NCBI GenBank assembly: GCA_021325575.1
Contig: JAJPGW010000010.1
Location: 358,184 to 422,183 of the forward strand
DNA from: Gammaproteobacteria bacterium
GTDB lineage: Bacteria > Pseudomonadota > Gammaproteobacteria > DSM-16500
Length of the DNA: 64,000 nucleotides
Reading direction: 5' to 3'
Below the pieces are notes generated by a model that searched no databases, was not told the DNA's origin, and saw nothing but the letters and a program-made list of their open reading frames with translations. Shown here one piece after another: positions 54,034-62,685 of this stretch. A program made the translations under genes and the position numbers. Within the stretch, counting starts at the first letter, position 1, and each line of letters starts with the position of its first letter.

Positions 54034-54087
54034 GGTTTCTTCCTACATAATCAAAAATTCATTTTTAATAAAAAGGAAGGAAGCCAT

Positions 54088-55140
54088 ATGCAACGTCAAA
54101 CAACAAAAGAAACTTCACAAGAATCCCTGGCCTGGTCAGTATTCGCCTGGGTACCACGCCAAGTCGCAAATGGTTTTAGCTGGTTAACCACTCCATCCGC
54201 AACAACAAAAACCAATGAACCCCCAACCAATTATTATCAAAGAAAACTTGATACGCTGATATTACAAGACAAAACCGGCATTTCTCCTAAAGCCCAAGCT
54301 GTTCTTGAAGGTATTCAAAAAGGAAGCGACAAAAAAGAAATCTCTACTAACGCAATCAAATATGCTGAAGCGTTAGATGTTGCGATTTTAGAACTCAGTA
54401 ATAATCTCGACAACGAACAATTTCTTAATGCGCATCTCAGATCTGTCCCATTAATGATTTTGAAAAAATTGTTTCCTAATTTTTCAGTGGATGAACAAAA
54501 ACAAGAAGCAACTGCAGATGCTGTATTAGCCCAAAAAATTCATCCTAGTGTTGAAGTGGCTAGAGAATTTATTAATGATTCAATTGGTGTACTGAAGGAC
54601 GCTCAAGCAGCGTTGCAATCAGGAATGACAGGTGCTCAATTAAAAGTGACTGCTATTCCTGAACGAAAGGAAAGTAACTCCGAGGATGAAATTGCGATTT
54701 TGAAAGATGAATTAAAATATTATCAGGCAGTTGTCCGGGCTTATCGTGATAATTTTTATGTCCTTCAGTCGCAGTTGGGTAATGTAGTTCAACCAGGCAA
54801 TACCAAGAGGATTGTTGCAGGGTTGCCAGAAACCAAGACATCAAATGCTACAAGAAAGCCATCACTCGATGGTGCTTTGGAAGTTGTTTATACTTCTGCT
54901 GCCCAATTGCCAACCCAAGTGCTTGCGGCCGCAAATGCGACTGTTAAGGATTCGCCACAAGAACCACAACCGAAACCGGCTGCTCGAACTCGGGATCCAG
55001 AGCCGAGGGAACCGTGTGTAACTGGCATTGGTAACTTCTCATTCGATGACTCAAGACCAGATGGTTCAACCCCTGTCCTGATTGTCGATAGTCAAAATGG
55101 CGGCAAACCTCGTTCACTCAGTATGTCACGTTCTGCATAA
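54088..55140 (+). CDS. Unknown protein, first of three tandem effector candidates (350 aa)
   Basis: No family recognised. A repeated GGAAGGAAG RBS precedes the ATG. The N-terminus has an amphipathic Trp-rich stretch (WSVFAWVPRQVANGFSWL, about 16-33). The middle (about 60-240) is helical with a short coiled coil (DEIAILKDELKYYQAVV), and the last third is Pro/Ser/Thr-rich and probably disordered, ending in KPRSLSMSRSA. No signal peptide or membrane anchor. The polar, Ser/Arg-rich C-terminus and the PmrA-like box upstream fit a Dot/Icm substrate. Two further genes of similar architecture follow on the same strand. Confidence 0.55.
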   Translation: MQRQTTKETSQESLAWSVFAWVPRQVANGFSWLTTPSATTKTNEPPTNYYQRKLDTLILQDKTGISPKAQAVLEGIQKGSDKKEISTNAIKYAEALDVAILELSNNLDNEQFLNAHLRSVPLMILKKLFPNFSVDEQKQEATADAVLAQKIHPSVEVAREFINDSIGVLKDAQAALQSGMTGAQLKVTAIPERKESNSEDEIAILKDELKYYQAVVRAYRDNFYVLQSQLGNVVQPGNTKRIVAGLPETKTSNATRKPSLDGALEVVYTSAAQLPTQVLAAANATVKDSPQEPQPKPAARTRDPEPREPCVTGIGNFSFDDSRPDGSTPVLIVDSQNGGKPRSLSMSRSA

Positions 55141-55171
55141 TTATTTTTAATTTTTTAGAGGAGAAATATCA

Positions 55172-56170
55172 ATGCAAAGACAAGAAACGCCAGCGGATAC
55201 AATTGCTCGACTTACGAAAGAATTGGAAGCAGAAAAACTAAAAGCAGCAGAATACAAAGCTAAACATGCAGCAGTCATCAGAGATCGAGACGCTAAAGTC
55301 TTAGAAAATGCTCAGCTCACTCAATCATTACGAGAATCACAAGATCACGTAGTAAGACTTACGCAGCAATTTAATCAAGGGCAATCTCAGCAAATTGCTT
55401 CGCTACAGGCAGAAAATACTGAATTACGCAGATTATTTGAAGCAGAGCAAGCAAATAATCGCAGCCTGCAACAAAAATTAGAAGAATCTCGAGCACAAAC
55501 ATTGGCAGAACGTGCAATAGCCCAGAGAGAACGGGATTTGCATGCTCAGACATTGAAAAATAACTTTGCCGTCCGAGAACTACGAGAGGAAATGACAGCT
55601 CTTATCCAACAACTTAATCCTAATTATAAAAGTGCAGGAAATGAAGCAGTCCACGGTGACAGCGATACAGATAATGAAGAGCAATACGCAGCAGACGTTC
55701 AAGGAGAATTATTTAATGAACTAAAAGGCGCTAGCGTTGGCGGCCTGGAAAAACTTAAATTAACTTCCTCACCTATTAATGGCATGAGTCCTCAAGCAAC
55801 CCCGCCATCAATACCACGTTCCATTGCTAACGGTGACGTTTCACCCATGGGCCAGCGACCTACTTTCGTGGATTTGAAATCCTCCGGCGCAAACGTTTTG
55901 GCTGCTCTTGCAACTGCGCATCCAAACGGAGCGAATGGCGAAAGTCGCGAAACGGTGTCCAGCCCGTTTCATCTGGATCTTTCAGCATCAGGAGAGGTCG
56001 CAGTAGATAAATCTTCACCTCGCTGGGTCGAAAATCCTGCTCGAGTTCATCGGTTAGTGGGCGGTATCAGTAACCCAGCAAGTCCGGTACTTTCGGAATT
56101 AGATTCACTCTTGCAAACAGTAGGTTCAGCTAGTTCGGTTAGAATGGGCCGCAGAAATAGTGATGGATAA
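55172..56170 (+). CDS. Unknown coiled-coil protein, second of three tandem effector candidates (332 aa)
   Basis: Strong RBS (GAGGAGA). Residues about 5-150 form a long coiled coil (ARLTKELEAEKLKAAEYKAK, LRRLFEAEQANNRSLQQKL), followed by an acidic DSDTDNEE and a Ser/Pro/Asn-rich disordered tail ending in VRMGRRNSDG. The order coiled coil, SDT-acidic patch, SSP-rich tail is shared with the next gene, suggesting duplication. No known domain. Only 31 bases separate it from the first gene, so it likely shares that transcript. Confidence 0.55.
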   Translation: MQRQETPADTIARLTKELEAEKLKAAEYKAKHAAVIRDRDAKVLENAQLTQSLRESQDHVVRLTQQFNQGQSQQIASLQAENTELRRLFEAEQANNRSLQQKLEESRAQTLAERAIAQRERDLHAQTLKNNFAVRELREEMTALIQQLNPNYKSAGNEAVHGDSDTDNEEQYAADVQGELFNELKGASVGGLEKLKLTSSPINGMSPQATPPSIPRSIANGDVSPMGQRPTFVDLKSSGANVLAALATAHPNGANGESRETVSSPFHLDLSASGEVAVDKSSPRWVENPARVHRLVGGISNPASPVLSELDSLLQTVGSASSVRMGRRNSDG

Positions 56171-56177
56171 GAAAAAA

Positions 56178-56200
56178 ACCCGCGGCAGTCCGCCGCGGGT
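56178..56200. terminator. GC-rich stem-loop between the second and third tandem genes
   Basis: ACCCGCGGC (56178-56186) pairs exactly with GCCGCGGGT (56192-56200), loop AGTCC, eight bases after a stop. An A-run precedes it on the plus strand, giving a T-run only for minus-strand transcripts. On the plus strand it may attenuate the third gene, which has its own RBS. Confidence 0.65.
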
Positions 56201-56235
56201 CTAATTCTGGAACATTAAAATCAAGGAGATGAGTT

Positions 56236-57396
56236 ATGCTTAGAGCGCGCGAAAAATTAGCCCCTTCCAAATCGCAATTAGAAACAGACGTATCCGTTCT
56301 TAAAGACACCCTAGCAAAAAGAGATATATCGTTGGAGGCTGTCGCACAACGATTAGCAAAAGTTGAAAGTGAAAAGAGTGCAATTGTTGCCGAAAATAAA
56401 CAACTCCTAGCACGAGTAGATCAATTGCAAAAGCAACTTGAGTACGCCGAGACGATGGCAGCGGCGACCCAGCTGAGTATTGAGACACAAGAGATGATGC
56501 ATCAAGATGCTTCTGAAGATAGGCAAAAAGCCCATCAAGCAGAATTAACAAAATTAGCAAGCGAATGTGATGCGGCAGCAAGATTGAACGATCAATTATC
56601 TAGACGAATCAAATTTCAAAATGGATTAATTCGAAAATTTCATATCAATACGGCTGAGGGAATCGCTGACATCAATCAGCGATTAGCATCGATTGAAGCT
56701 AAAATAGGCCCAATCAGCAATTTTGCTGAGCAGGTTTGTTCCGATACGGAATCGGAATTGGATGAAGCAGAACCCCTGCTGAGACAACAACCCTCCGCAT
56801 TTAATGGTGTTGGAAATCCGGTCCTTAACCACTTGTCTTCGAGTGACGGTCCCATTTCAATGGATGAATATCAAGCAGCATTGCGCCAACAGACAGTACC
56901 GCCTTCTTCTCTAGAATCTACACGAGCTTCTTCATCACCGCCGGTCAATACTGCCTTTGGTTTTATGGAAATTAAACACCAGGCTAAGGCTTCGCTCCAG
57001 AGTACTTCGGTAGGATTTTCCCCGATCACTGTCCCACTCTCACCAGCAGAAGATGGAAAACGAGATGCGATGAAGTCTCCTCAGCCATCGGGATTTCGCC
57101 ATGTAGGCACGATGACGATGGGATTAAAGGCCCCGACGCTTGCTTTACCTCACGAAGCACCAAAACGATCTGAAAGTGCGCCGCCCACAACAATCGGAAA
57201 TAAAGAACGAAGAGGGTGTGAAATGCAATCCTTCCGAAAATTTTTGGAACATTGCCATTTCAAGCCTATTGCTTTAGCTGAAGACAAAGCCGAAGAGTTT
57301 GTTATGGTAGGGGAAAACCAAAAAGCTCAAACAGCTCAAACAGCAAAGGTGGGTCCAAATCAAAAAGTTCCAACAGCAAGATCTTTTTCCCGATAA
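56236..57396 (+). CDS. Unknown coiled-coil protein, third of three tandem effector candidates (386 aa)
   Basis: An AAGGAG RBS precedes the ATG. Residues about 5-165 form a coiled coil (KSQLETDVSVLKDTLAKRD, VDQLQKQLEYAETMAAATQ), then the acidic SDTESELDEAEPLLRQQ, a Ser/Pro-rich region (SLESTRASSSPP) and a tail ending KVPTARSFSR. The SDT-acidic patch after a coiled coil mirrors the previous gene. The segment EAEPLL fits the eukaryotic acidic di-leucine sorting pattern. No known enzyme domain. A terminator follows. Confidence 0.55.
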   Translation: MLRAREKLAPSKSQLETDVSVLKDTLAKRDISLEAVAQRLAKVESEKSAIVAENKQLLARVDQLQKQLEYAETMAAATQLSIETQEMMHQDASEDRQKAHQAELTKLASECDAAARLNDQLSRRIKFQNGLIRKFHINTAEGIADINQRLASIEAKIGPISNFAEQVCSDTESELDEAEPLLRQQPSAFNGVGNPVLNHLSSSDGPISMDEYQAALRQQTVPPSSLESTRASSSPPVNTAFGFMEIKHQAKASLQSTSVGFSPITVPLSPAEDGKRDAMKSPQPSGFRHVGTMTMGLKAPTLALPHEAPKRSESAPPTTIGNKERRGCEMQSFRKFLEHCHFKPIALAEDKAEEFVMVGENQKAQTAQTAKVGPNQKVPTARSFSR

Positions 57397-57404
57397 ATCT
57401 CCTT

Positions 57405-57441
57405 CCCTCTTTCAAGGATATTTTGAAAGAGGGCATTTTTT
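57405..57441 (+). terminator. Rho-independent terminator after the tandem effector-candidate genes
   Basis: CCCTCTTTCAA (57405-57415) pairs with TTGAAAGAGGG (57423-57433) and is followed by CATTTTTT. It closes the transcription unit that begins at 54088. Confidence 0.88.
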
Positions 57442-57485
57442 AAAGTATTATTCACTACTTTTCGCAGTTCTAACGCATAAAAACT

Positions 57486-57570
57486 CGTCATTGCGAGCCC
57501 GTGCTTTTGACGGGCGAAGCAATCTTTTAAAGATTGCTTCGCCCTCGCTTCGCGAGGACTCGCAATGACG
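57486..57570. repeat. CGTCATTGCGAG-type palindromic repeat, copy 2
   Basis: CGTCATTGCGAG (57486-57497) and CTCGCAATGACG (57559-57570) are exact complements; inside, GGGCGAAGCAATCTTT pairs with AAAGATTGCTTCGCCC. The outer and inner sequences match copies 1 and 3, while the connecting bases differ (here CCGTGCTTTTGAC), as for a family of related elements that diverged after spreading. Confidence 0.9.
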
Positions 57571-57739
57571 CGAAATTTTTTCGTGCTACAACCTGATTAG
57601 CTCAACTACACAGGCTGAAAGCCTGAAAGAACTTAGCCTAGGGTGAAGGCGCGTTTTTTGCGCCGTAGCCCTAGGGTGTGCAGCAAAAAAAATCTAAGCG
57701 CTGTAAGCGCGAAACCCATTTTTAAGTTATCATTTTCCT

Positions 57740-59830
57740 ATGAAAGCAAAAATCGATCTAAGCCAAACCCCCTGCGACCAACTAAAAGGCGTAGGCGCCA
57801 AAACCGCCGAACGTCTTGCACGCTTGGGAATTCACCATGTGCAAGATGTCTTGTTCCATCTACCATTGCGCTATCAAGACCGAACGCGCATTCACGCGAT
57901 GTCTGAATTAATTCCGGGCGAACATGTTGTAATCGAAGGCATCGTCGATTCCATCGCAACGCCCAAAGTCGGCCGCACCCGCCTTTTATGTCGTTTGCAC
58001 GATGAAACCGGTCGTGTCGCCATTCGATTTTTTTACACTAACGCATTTCAACGCAAGCAAATCGAAATCGGTCTGAAGATCCGCTGTTATGGCGAAGTGC
58101 GTTTTGGCTCGGAAGGGCTCGAGATGATTCATCCGGAATATCACATTATTACGCCCGAAACTTTTTTTCCGAATGAAACGAATCTCACACCGATTTACCC
58201 AACGACGGAAGGTTTGAGCCAGCTAACTTGGCGTAAACTGACTGAGCAAGCTCTGAATTTATTGCGCCAGGGCGCTTTGCTTCATGATATTTTGCCTGAA
58301 AAAATTTTACAAAATATTACATTTCCATCGTTGCATGATGCTTTGCATTTTGTGCACAGACCGCCAATTGATGCCGAAATTAATTTATTAGTAGAAAAAA
58401 AACATGTCACCCAAAAACGGTTAGTTTTCGAAGAATTGCTCGCGCATCACTTAAGTTTGCTGCATTTAAAAAAATCTTTCCAAGTGCAAAATGCTTTCTC
58501 ATTAGAAAAAAAATCTGACCTTGCGAAACATTTTTTACAATCACTTTCTTTTACCTTAACCAACGCGCAACAAAAAGTTACAGCAGAAATTTCAGAAGAT
58601 TTATCGAAACAAAATCCGATGCTGCGATTAGTGCAAGGTGATGTTGGATCTGGAAAAACCGTTGTCGCCGCGCTCGCCATTTTGCAGGCCATTGAAAATC
58701 AATTTCAAAGTGCGATTTTAGCGCCCACAGAATTATTAGCTGAACAGCATTTTAAAACGTTTCAAAAATGGTTTGCGCCATTAGGTTTAAAAGTCGTTTT
58801 GCTCTCAAGCCAAATGAAAACCGCGGAAAAAAAATCCGCGTTATCCGCTATCGAAGATGGGAGTGCGCATGTCGCAATTGGCACGCATGCGATTTTTCAA
58901 AAAACGGTTTCATTTAAAAAGCTCGCATTGATTATTGTTGATGAGCAACACCGCTTTGGGGTGCAACAGCGCGCCATGCTTAGAGAAAAAGGCGTGCAAA
59001 ATAATTTTTATCCTCATCAATTAATTATGACAGCGACGCCGATTCCACGCACACTCGCGATGAGTGTTTATGCTGATTTGGATTATTCAGTAATTGATGA
59101 ATTACCCCCAGGCCGCACACCCGTTTCCACTATTGTAATTTCCAACACGCGCCGCGATGAAGTTTTAAAACGCATTTATGAAGCCTGCAGCGAAGGTCGA
59201 CAAGCTTACTGGGTGTGCACGCTGATCGAAGAATCCGATCTTTTGCAATGTCAGGCTGCAGAAAATACGGCAAAAGAACTCGAAACTATTTTTCCCGATT
59301 TAAAAATCGCGTTAATTCATGGACGCATGAAACCCGCTGAAAAAGAAACCGTAATGTCCAATTTCAAAAATGGAAAAATTCAATTATTGGTTGCGACGAC
59401 TGTAATCGAGGTGGGGGTGGATGTCCCGAATGCGAGTTTAATGGTGATTGAAAATGCGGAACGCTTAGGGCTCGCCCAATTGCATCAGTTGCGCGGACGA
59501 GTAGGGCGAGGTGCCATTGCCAGCCATTGCGTGCTCATGTACCAAGCGCCTTTATCGCATCAAGCCAAAGAACGCCTCGCTGTCATGCGCGAAACCACCG
59601 ATGGCTTTAAAATCGCCCAACGTGATTTAGAACTGCGCGGCCCGGGCGAAGTGTTAGGAACCCGCCAAACGGGCGAAATGGCGCTCAGAATCGCGGATTT
59701 AATGCGTGATAGTGATTTACTCAATGGCGTCCAACAAGCCGCTGCTCTTTTGCAAAAAGACCATCCGGAGACTATTCAAGCTCTGATTAACCGCTGGCTG
59801 GGTGCTAGCGCTAAATACGGCCATGTTTAG
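57740..59830 (+). CDS. recG: ATP-dependent DNA helicase RecG
   Basis: Rescues stalled replication forks by branch migration. The 696-residue protein has the N-terminal wedge domain (LPLRYQDRT, VVIEGIVDSI) and SF2 helicase motifs: Walker A GDVGSGKTVVAA, motif II IIVDEQHRFGVQQR (DEQH), motif III TATPIPRTLAMS, motif IV region HGRMKPAEKE, motif V ATTVIEVGVDVPNA and motif VI QLRGRVGRG. A C-terminal TRG-like helical hairpin completes it. Flanked on both sides by related hairpin elements. Confidence 0.97.
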   Translation: MKAKIDLSQTPCDQLKGVGAKTAERLARLGIHHVQDVLFHLPLRYQDRTRIHAMSELIPGEHVVIEGIVDSIATPKVGRTRLLCRLHDETGRVAIRFFYTNAFQRKQIEIGLKIRCYGEVRFGSEGLEMIHPEYHIITPETFFPNETNLTPIYPTTEGLSQLTWRKLTEQALNLLRQGALLHDILPEKILQNITFPSLHDALHFVHRPPIDAEINLLVEKKHVTQKRLVFEELLAHHLSLLHLKKSFQVQNAFSLEKKSDLAKHFLQSLSFTLTNAQQKVTAEISEDLSKQNPMLRLVQGDVGSGKTVVAALAILQAIENQFQSAILAPTELLAEQHFKTFQKWFAPLGLKVVLLSSQMKTAEKKSALSAIEDGSAHVAIGTHAIFQKTVSFKKLALIIVDEQHRFGVQQRAMLREKGVQNNFYPHQLIMTATPIPRTLAMSVYADLDYSVIDELPPGRTPVSTIVISNTRRDEVLKRIYEACSEGRQAYWVCTLIEESDLLQCQAAENTAKELETIFPDLKIALIHGRMKPAEKETVMSNFKNGKIQLLVATTVIEVGVDVPNASLMVIENAERLGLAQLHQLRGRVGRGAIASHCVLMYQAPLSHQAKERLAVMRETTDGFKIAQRDLELRGPGEVLGTRQTGEMALRIADLMRDSDLLNGVQQAAALLQKDHPETIQALINRWLGASAKYGHV

Positions 59831-59838
59831 CACACCTC

Positions 59839-59924
59839 CCGTCATTGCGAGGCCTGTTTTTTAGGCCGAAGCAATCTTTTAAGAGATTGCTTCGACCGTG
59901 AAAAGCACGGTCTCGCAATGACGG
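59839..59924. repeat. CGTCATTGCGAG-type palindromic repeat, copy 3
   Basis: CCGTCATTGCGA (59839-59850) and TCGCAATGACGG (59913-59924) pair exactly; the inner arms GAAGCAATCTTTTAAGAGATTGCTTC form the tip. It begins eight bases after the recG stop. Copies 2 and 3 thus bracket recG. Confidence 0.9.
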
Positions 59925-60015
59925 CCTGATTCTAACGTTTCATCTTTCATTGACTCTTTAATCTAAAAACCGTATATTACTGTCCAATAAATATACCATA
60001 AAACGAGGCCGTTCC

Positions 60016-60429
60016 ATGAAATCCATCCTAACCACTTTAACCCTGTTAGCTGCAACCGCATCTTTTCCTTTGTTCGCTAGCCAATACTGCCCAGACACGA
60101 TTGTCGTCGAAAAAGGCGGTACCTTCGTTGTTCCAACCGGTTGGCATGTGACCCAACAGCAAATCAATCCGATTAGCAAAATGATCGGTACCACCACTGA
60201 ATTTTTTTCAGCCCTTTATAACGCCAAGCAACAATCGAATGATCTTAATCATATTTCCTGCGATTTTTTTGGAAATGAAAAACATAACCAAACGTTTATT
60301 GAGATCACAACAGATCAAGGTGGCTATCCCGTACCCAGCACCCAAGGAACTAAATGGTTAATTGAAAGCGATGTAGGCGCCTGTGGTTTTGCAGGTGATG
60401 CCAAACCTACCGATTGCCCCTGGGGTTAA
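60016..60429 (+). CDS. Small secreted protein of unknown function (137 aa)
   Basis: Signal peptide at residues 1-21 (MKSILTTLTLL ... LFA). The mature part opens SQYCPDTIVVEKGGTFVVPTGWHV and holds four cysteines (YCPD, ISCDF, GACGF, TDCPW), likely two disulphides. Legionellales encode many small YCPxx secreted proteins (some classed as DUF3757); this may be one, but I cannot confirm the family. The next gene begins 19 bases later on the same strand, so they may be co-transcribed. Confidence 0.65.
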   Translation: MKSILTTLTLLAATASFPLFASQYCPDTIVVEKGGTFVVPTGWHVTQQQINPISKMIGTTTEFFSALYNAKQQSNDLNHISCDFFGNEKHNQTFIEITTDQGGYPVPSTQGTKWLIESDVGACGFAGDAKPTDCPWG

Positions 60430-60448
60430 ATAACTCAAGAATTTTGTT

Positions 60449-61579
60449 ATGCACCGAAAATTACCTGATATCGCGGAATTAAAAAAAAACCCTACGGTTT
60501 TTTTGAAGGCATTAATTAAATTATCGGATCCTGAAAAACGGGCAGAAGTAAAAGATCAGGATGGTTTAGAAAAATTTTTGATGGGTGAGAATGCAACAGT
60601 CGCAGCACAACTCATCGATGCGCATGATGGACAAAATTTTTCTTTAGCCGAAATAGTAAAAATTTTTCCATTGCTTAAAGCCTTTCCTGATGTTGCTGAC
60701 GAATTTTTTTTGGAAATGCTTCGGGTTTACATCAAGCTTAAAGTCCAGGTGTTGGAAAATCAAAATCAGGCTAAAAAGTCCGATAATGATACTTTGGTAA
60801 CGCTTCACACGCTGCTTATCCAGCTTTTAAAAGATGTTAATTTACCTGATAATCTGGTTAAATTCTCAGGTTTGGGCAACAACGTCATTGCAGAACGAGT
60901 AATGAGATGTGTTATTAAACCTGAAAACGACCTGCTATCTGTTTCAAAACGCTTGATTGATTTTTGTAAAGAAGCGAAAGAATTGCCCGCAGATACCAAT
61001 CCTATCACTGCAATTTTTCAAGAAATGATAAAACGCATTAAAAAAGAACCCGAACGCGATTACACAAAACAATTTGTCATTTCCGTGATGAATATAATTG
61101 AGCTACTCGATAAAGAAAAATTATCGTTGGAAGACTTACAGGAAATTGTATTTCGAACCTGCCGTGCTATTGCCCTCAATTCGCGACCCACTTTTTACGG
61201 GATTTCCAAACGCGCTGAATTACTCGCGAATTTGCTTGGCGACTGGAAGGATTTTGACCCAGCTGAATTTGTCAAATCGATGTTGCGTCAAGATCGCACG
61301 TTTGTTTGTTTTCGGCCGTTTAGTATAGCAAGGAAAATGCATCAGGATTTTTTAGATTTTAAAAAACAACATGAGGCTATTTTAAAAGTTTTTAGAGATC
61401 CAGAAATGTATGAAGTCGCTGAAGCAAAAGAACAGGATAAATCTGCAAGTCTAAAAGAGCCGCTGTTGCAACGTAGCAATAGAACTGTTAGCACTTTTGA
61501 CGGAGTCGAGACTCACGATGAGGATGACGTTGCAAAAGTAGGTTTAGCGAACGGGATAAATGCCACCAAGAAGGCTTAA
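60449..61579 (+). CDS. Unknown all-helical protein (376 aa, effector candidate)
   Basis: No family recognised. No signal peptide or membrane segment. Residues about 1-310 are predicted helical with Leu-rich repeats of heptad-like spacing (FSLAEIVKIFPLLKAFPDV, LVTLHTLLIQLLKDVNLPD), perhaps an armadillo-like solenoid. The tail (about 325-376) is polar and acidic with SLKEPLLQRSNRT and ETHDEDD, and ends NATKKA. Unknown cytosolic protein or Dot/Icm substrate are both possible. Its 3' end overlaps the convergent anmK gene by 36 bases. Confidence 0.55.
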   Translation: MHRKLPDIAELKKNPTVFLKALIKLSDPEKRAEVKDQDGLEKFLMGENATVAAQLIDAHDGQNFSLAEIVKIFPLLKAFPDVADEFFLEMLRVYIKLKVQVLENQNQAKKSDNDTLVTLHTLLIQLLKDVNLPDNLVKFSGLGNNVIAERVMRCVIKPENDLLSVSKRLIDFCKEAKELPADTNPITAIFQEMIKRIKKEPERDYTKQFVISVMNIIELLDKEKLSLEDLQEIVFRTCRAIALNSRPTFYGISKRAELLANLLGDWKDFDPAEFVKSMLRQDRTFVCFRPFSIARKMHQDFLDFKKQHEAILKVFRDPEMYEVAEAKEQDKSASLKEPLLQRSNRTVSTFDGVETHDEDDVAKVGLANGINATKKA

Positions 61580-62623
61580 ACTATTTGCTCCCGTCACTTC
61601 AGGAATATTCCCGGGTTTTCCATTCAGCGTTTGCTTCGCAAGCCAAGCAAACGCCATCGCTTCCACCCAATCCGGATGCACTCCTAATTTTTCCGTAGAA
61701 TTCAGAGAAAATTGCGGAGCCAGATTTTTTAATCGCGACATCAAAAATTGATTTCGAGCGCCGCCACCGCAAACAAAAATTTCACCGGATGAAAATGGAA
61801 TACTTTTGATGATCGTTTCTGCAGTTAATTCAGCTAGTGTAGTTTGAATATCAACTGGTGCGAGATTTTTTTCTAATTTTTTTTCTAACCAAGCTAAATT
61901 AAAATATTCCCGCCCCGTACTTTTTGGTGCAGATTTTTTAAAATAAGGATCAGCTAGACATTTTTTTAATAAAGCATTATTTATTTTGCCAGAGGCAGCC
62001 CAGTCGCCATTTTCATCGTGAGTTTTTTGCAAGTTTTTTTCAATCCAGGCATCCATCAAACCATTACCGGGTCCCGTATCAAAACCAATAATATTTCCGC
62101 GAGCAGGCAATAGAGTCACATTCGCGATGCCGCCAATATTAACGATCACACGATCGGTATTTTTTTTCCTGAAAATTGATTTATGAAAAGCGGGCACCAA
62201 CGGCGCACCTTGACCGCCGTGCGCCATATCGCGCCGGCGAAAATCAGCAATGGTTGTAATTCCCGTTTCGGCTGCGATGATATTAGGATCGCCAATTTGC
62301 AAGGTAAAATTGATTTCAGGCAGGTGACGAATGGTTTGACCGTGACTTCCGATGGCGCGGATTTTTTTGGCGGGCACTTTTGCTTTTTTTAAAAGGGATT
62401 TTACAGCCGCACCAAAATATCGCCCCAATTTCACATCGAGATCCGCCATGCGGGTAATTTCATTTTGACCCGGTTGAGACAACGCCAGCACTTCTTGGCG
62501 TAATTCAGGAGAATACGCTTCATAAAAGGTCTCAACGAGCTTTGGTTTAGGGGCGCTAAAATCCACAAGCGCAGCATCAATACCATCTGCGCTAGTACCC
62601 GACATCAAACCGATATAAAACAT
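61544..62623 (-). CDS. anmK: Anhydro-N-acetylmuramic acid kinase
   Basis: Phosphorylates 1,6-anhydroMurNAc from cell-wall turnover to MurNAc-6-phosphate. The start at 62623 gives the conserved FYIGLMSGTSADGIDAALVD; a longer frame adds 13 non-conserved residues. Other motifs: GSHGQTIRHLP, ADFRRRDMAHGGQGAPLVPAFH, NIGGIANVT, GFDTGPGNGLMDAW and EIFVCGGGARN. 359 residues is typical. Divergent from tyrS, the order seen in many gammaproteobacteria. Confidence 0.96.
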   Translation of the reverse strand: MFYIGLMSGTSADGIDAALVDFSAPKPKLVETFYEAYSPELRQEVLALSQPGQNEITRMADLDVKLGRYFGAAVKSLLKKAKVPAKKIRAIGSHGQTIRHLPEINFTLQIGDPNIIAAETGITTIADFRRRDMAHGGQGAPLVPAFHKSIFRKKNTDRVIVNIGGIANVTLLPARGNIIGFDTGPGNGLMDAWIEKNLQKTHDENGDWAASGKINNALLKKCLADPYFKKSAPKSTGREYFNLAWLEKKLEKNLAPVDIQTTLAELTAETIIKSIPFSSGEIFVCGGGARNQFLMSRLKNLAPQFSLNSTEKLGVHPDWVEAMAFAWLAKQTLNGKPGNIPEVTGANSLSLLGGIYPVR

Positions 62624-62685
62624 TTTTGCACCCCGGTAAATTTTTCTATACCATAATTCCACTTTTAACCAAATGAGTAAAGAGC

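Larger units (their letters stand above)
57397..57739. other. 343-bp non-coding stretch rich in palindromes, upstream of recG
   Basis: Holds the terminator (57405-57441), a CGTCATTGCGAG-type element (57486-57570), and around 57638-57682 a further palindromic group: CCTAGGG repeats flanking a GGCGC/GCGCC hairpin with a T-rich loop, then AGCGC/GCGCT-like pairs. No protein-coding frame with support. A recG promoter must lie here but was not identified. Confidence 0.6.

Noticed and set aside
57643..57906. Plus-strand open frame across the recG start
   Set aside because: Out of frame with recG, built largely from palindromic repeat sequence and with no protein signature.
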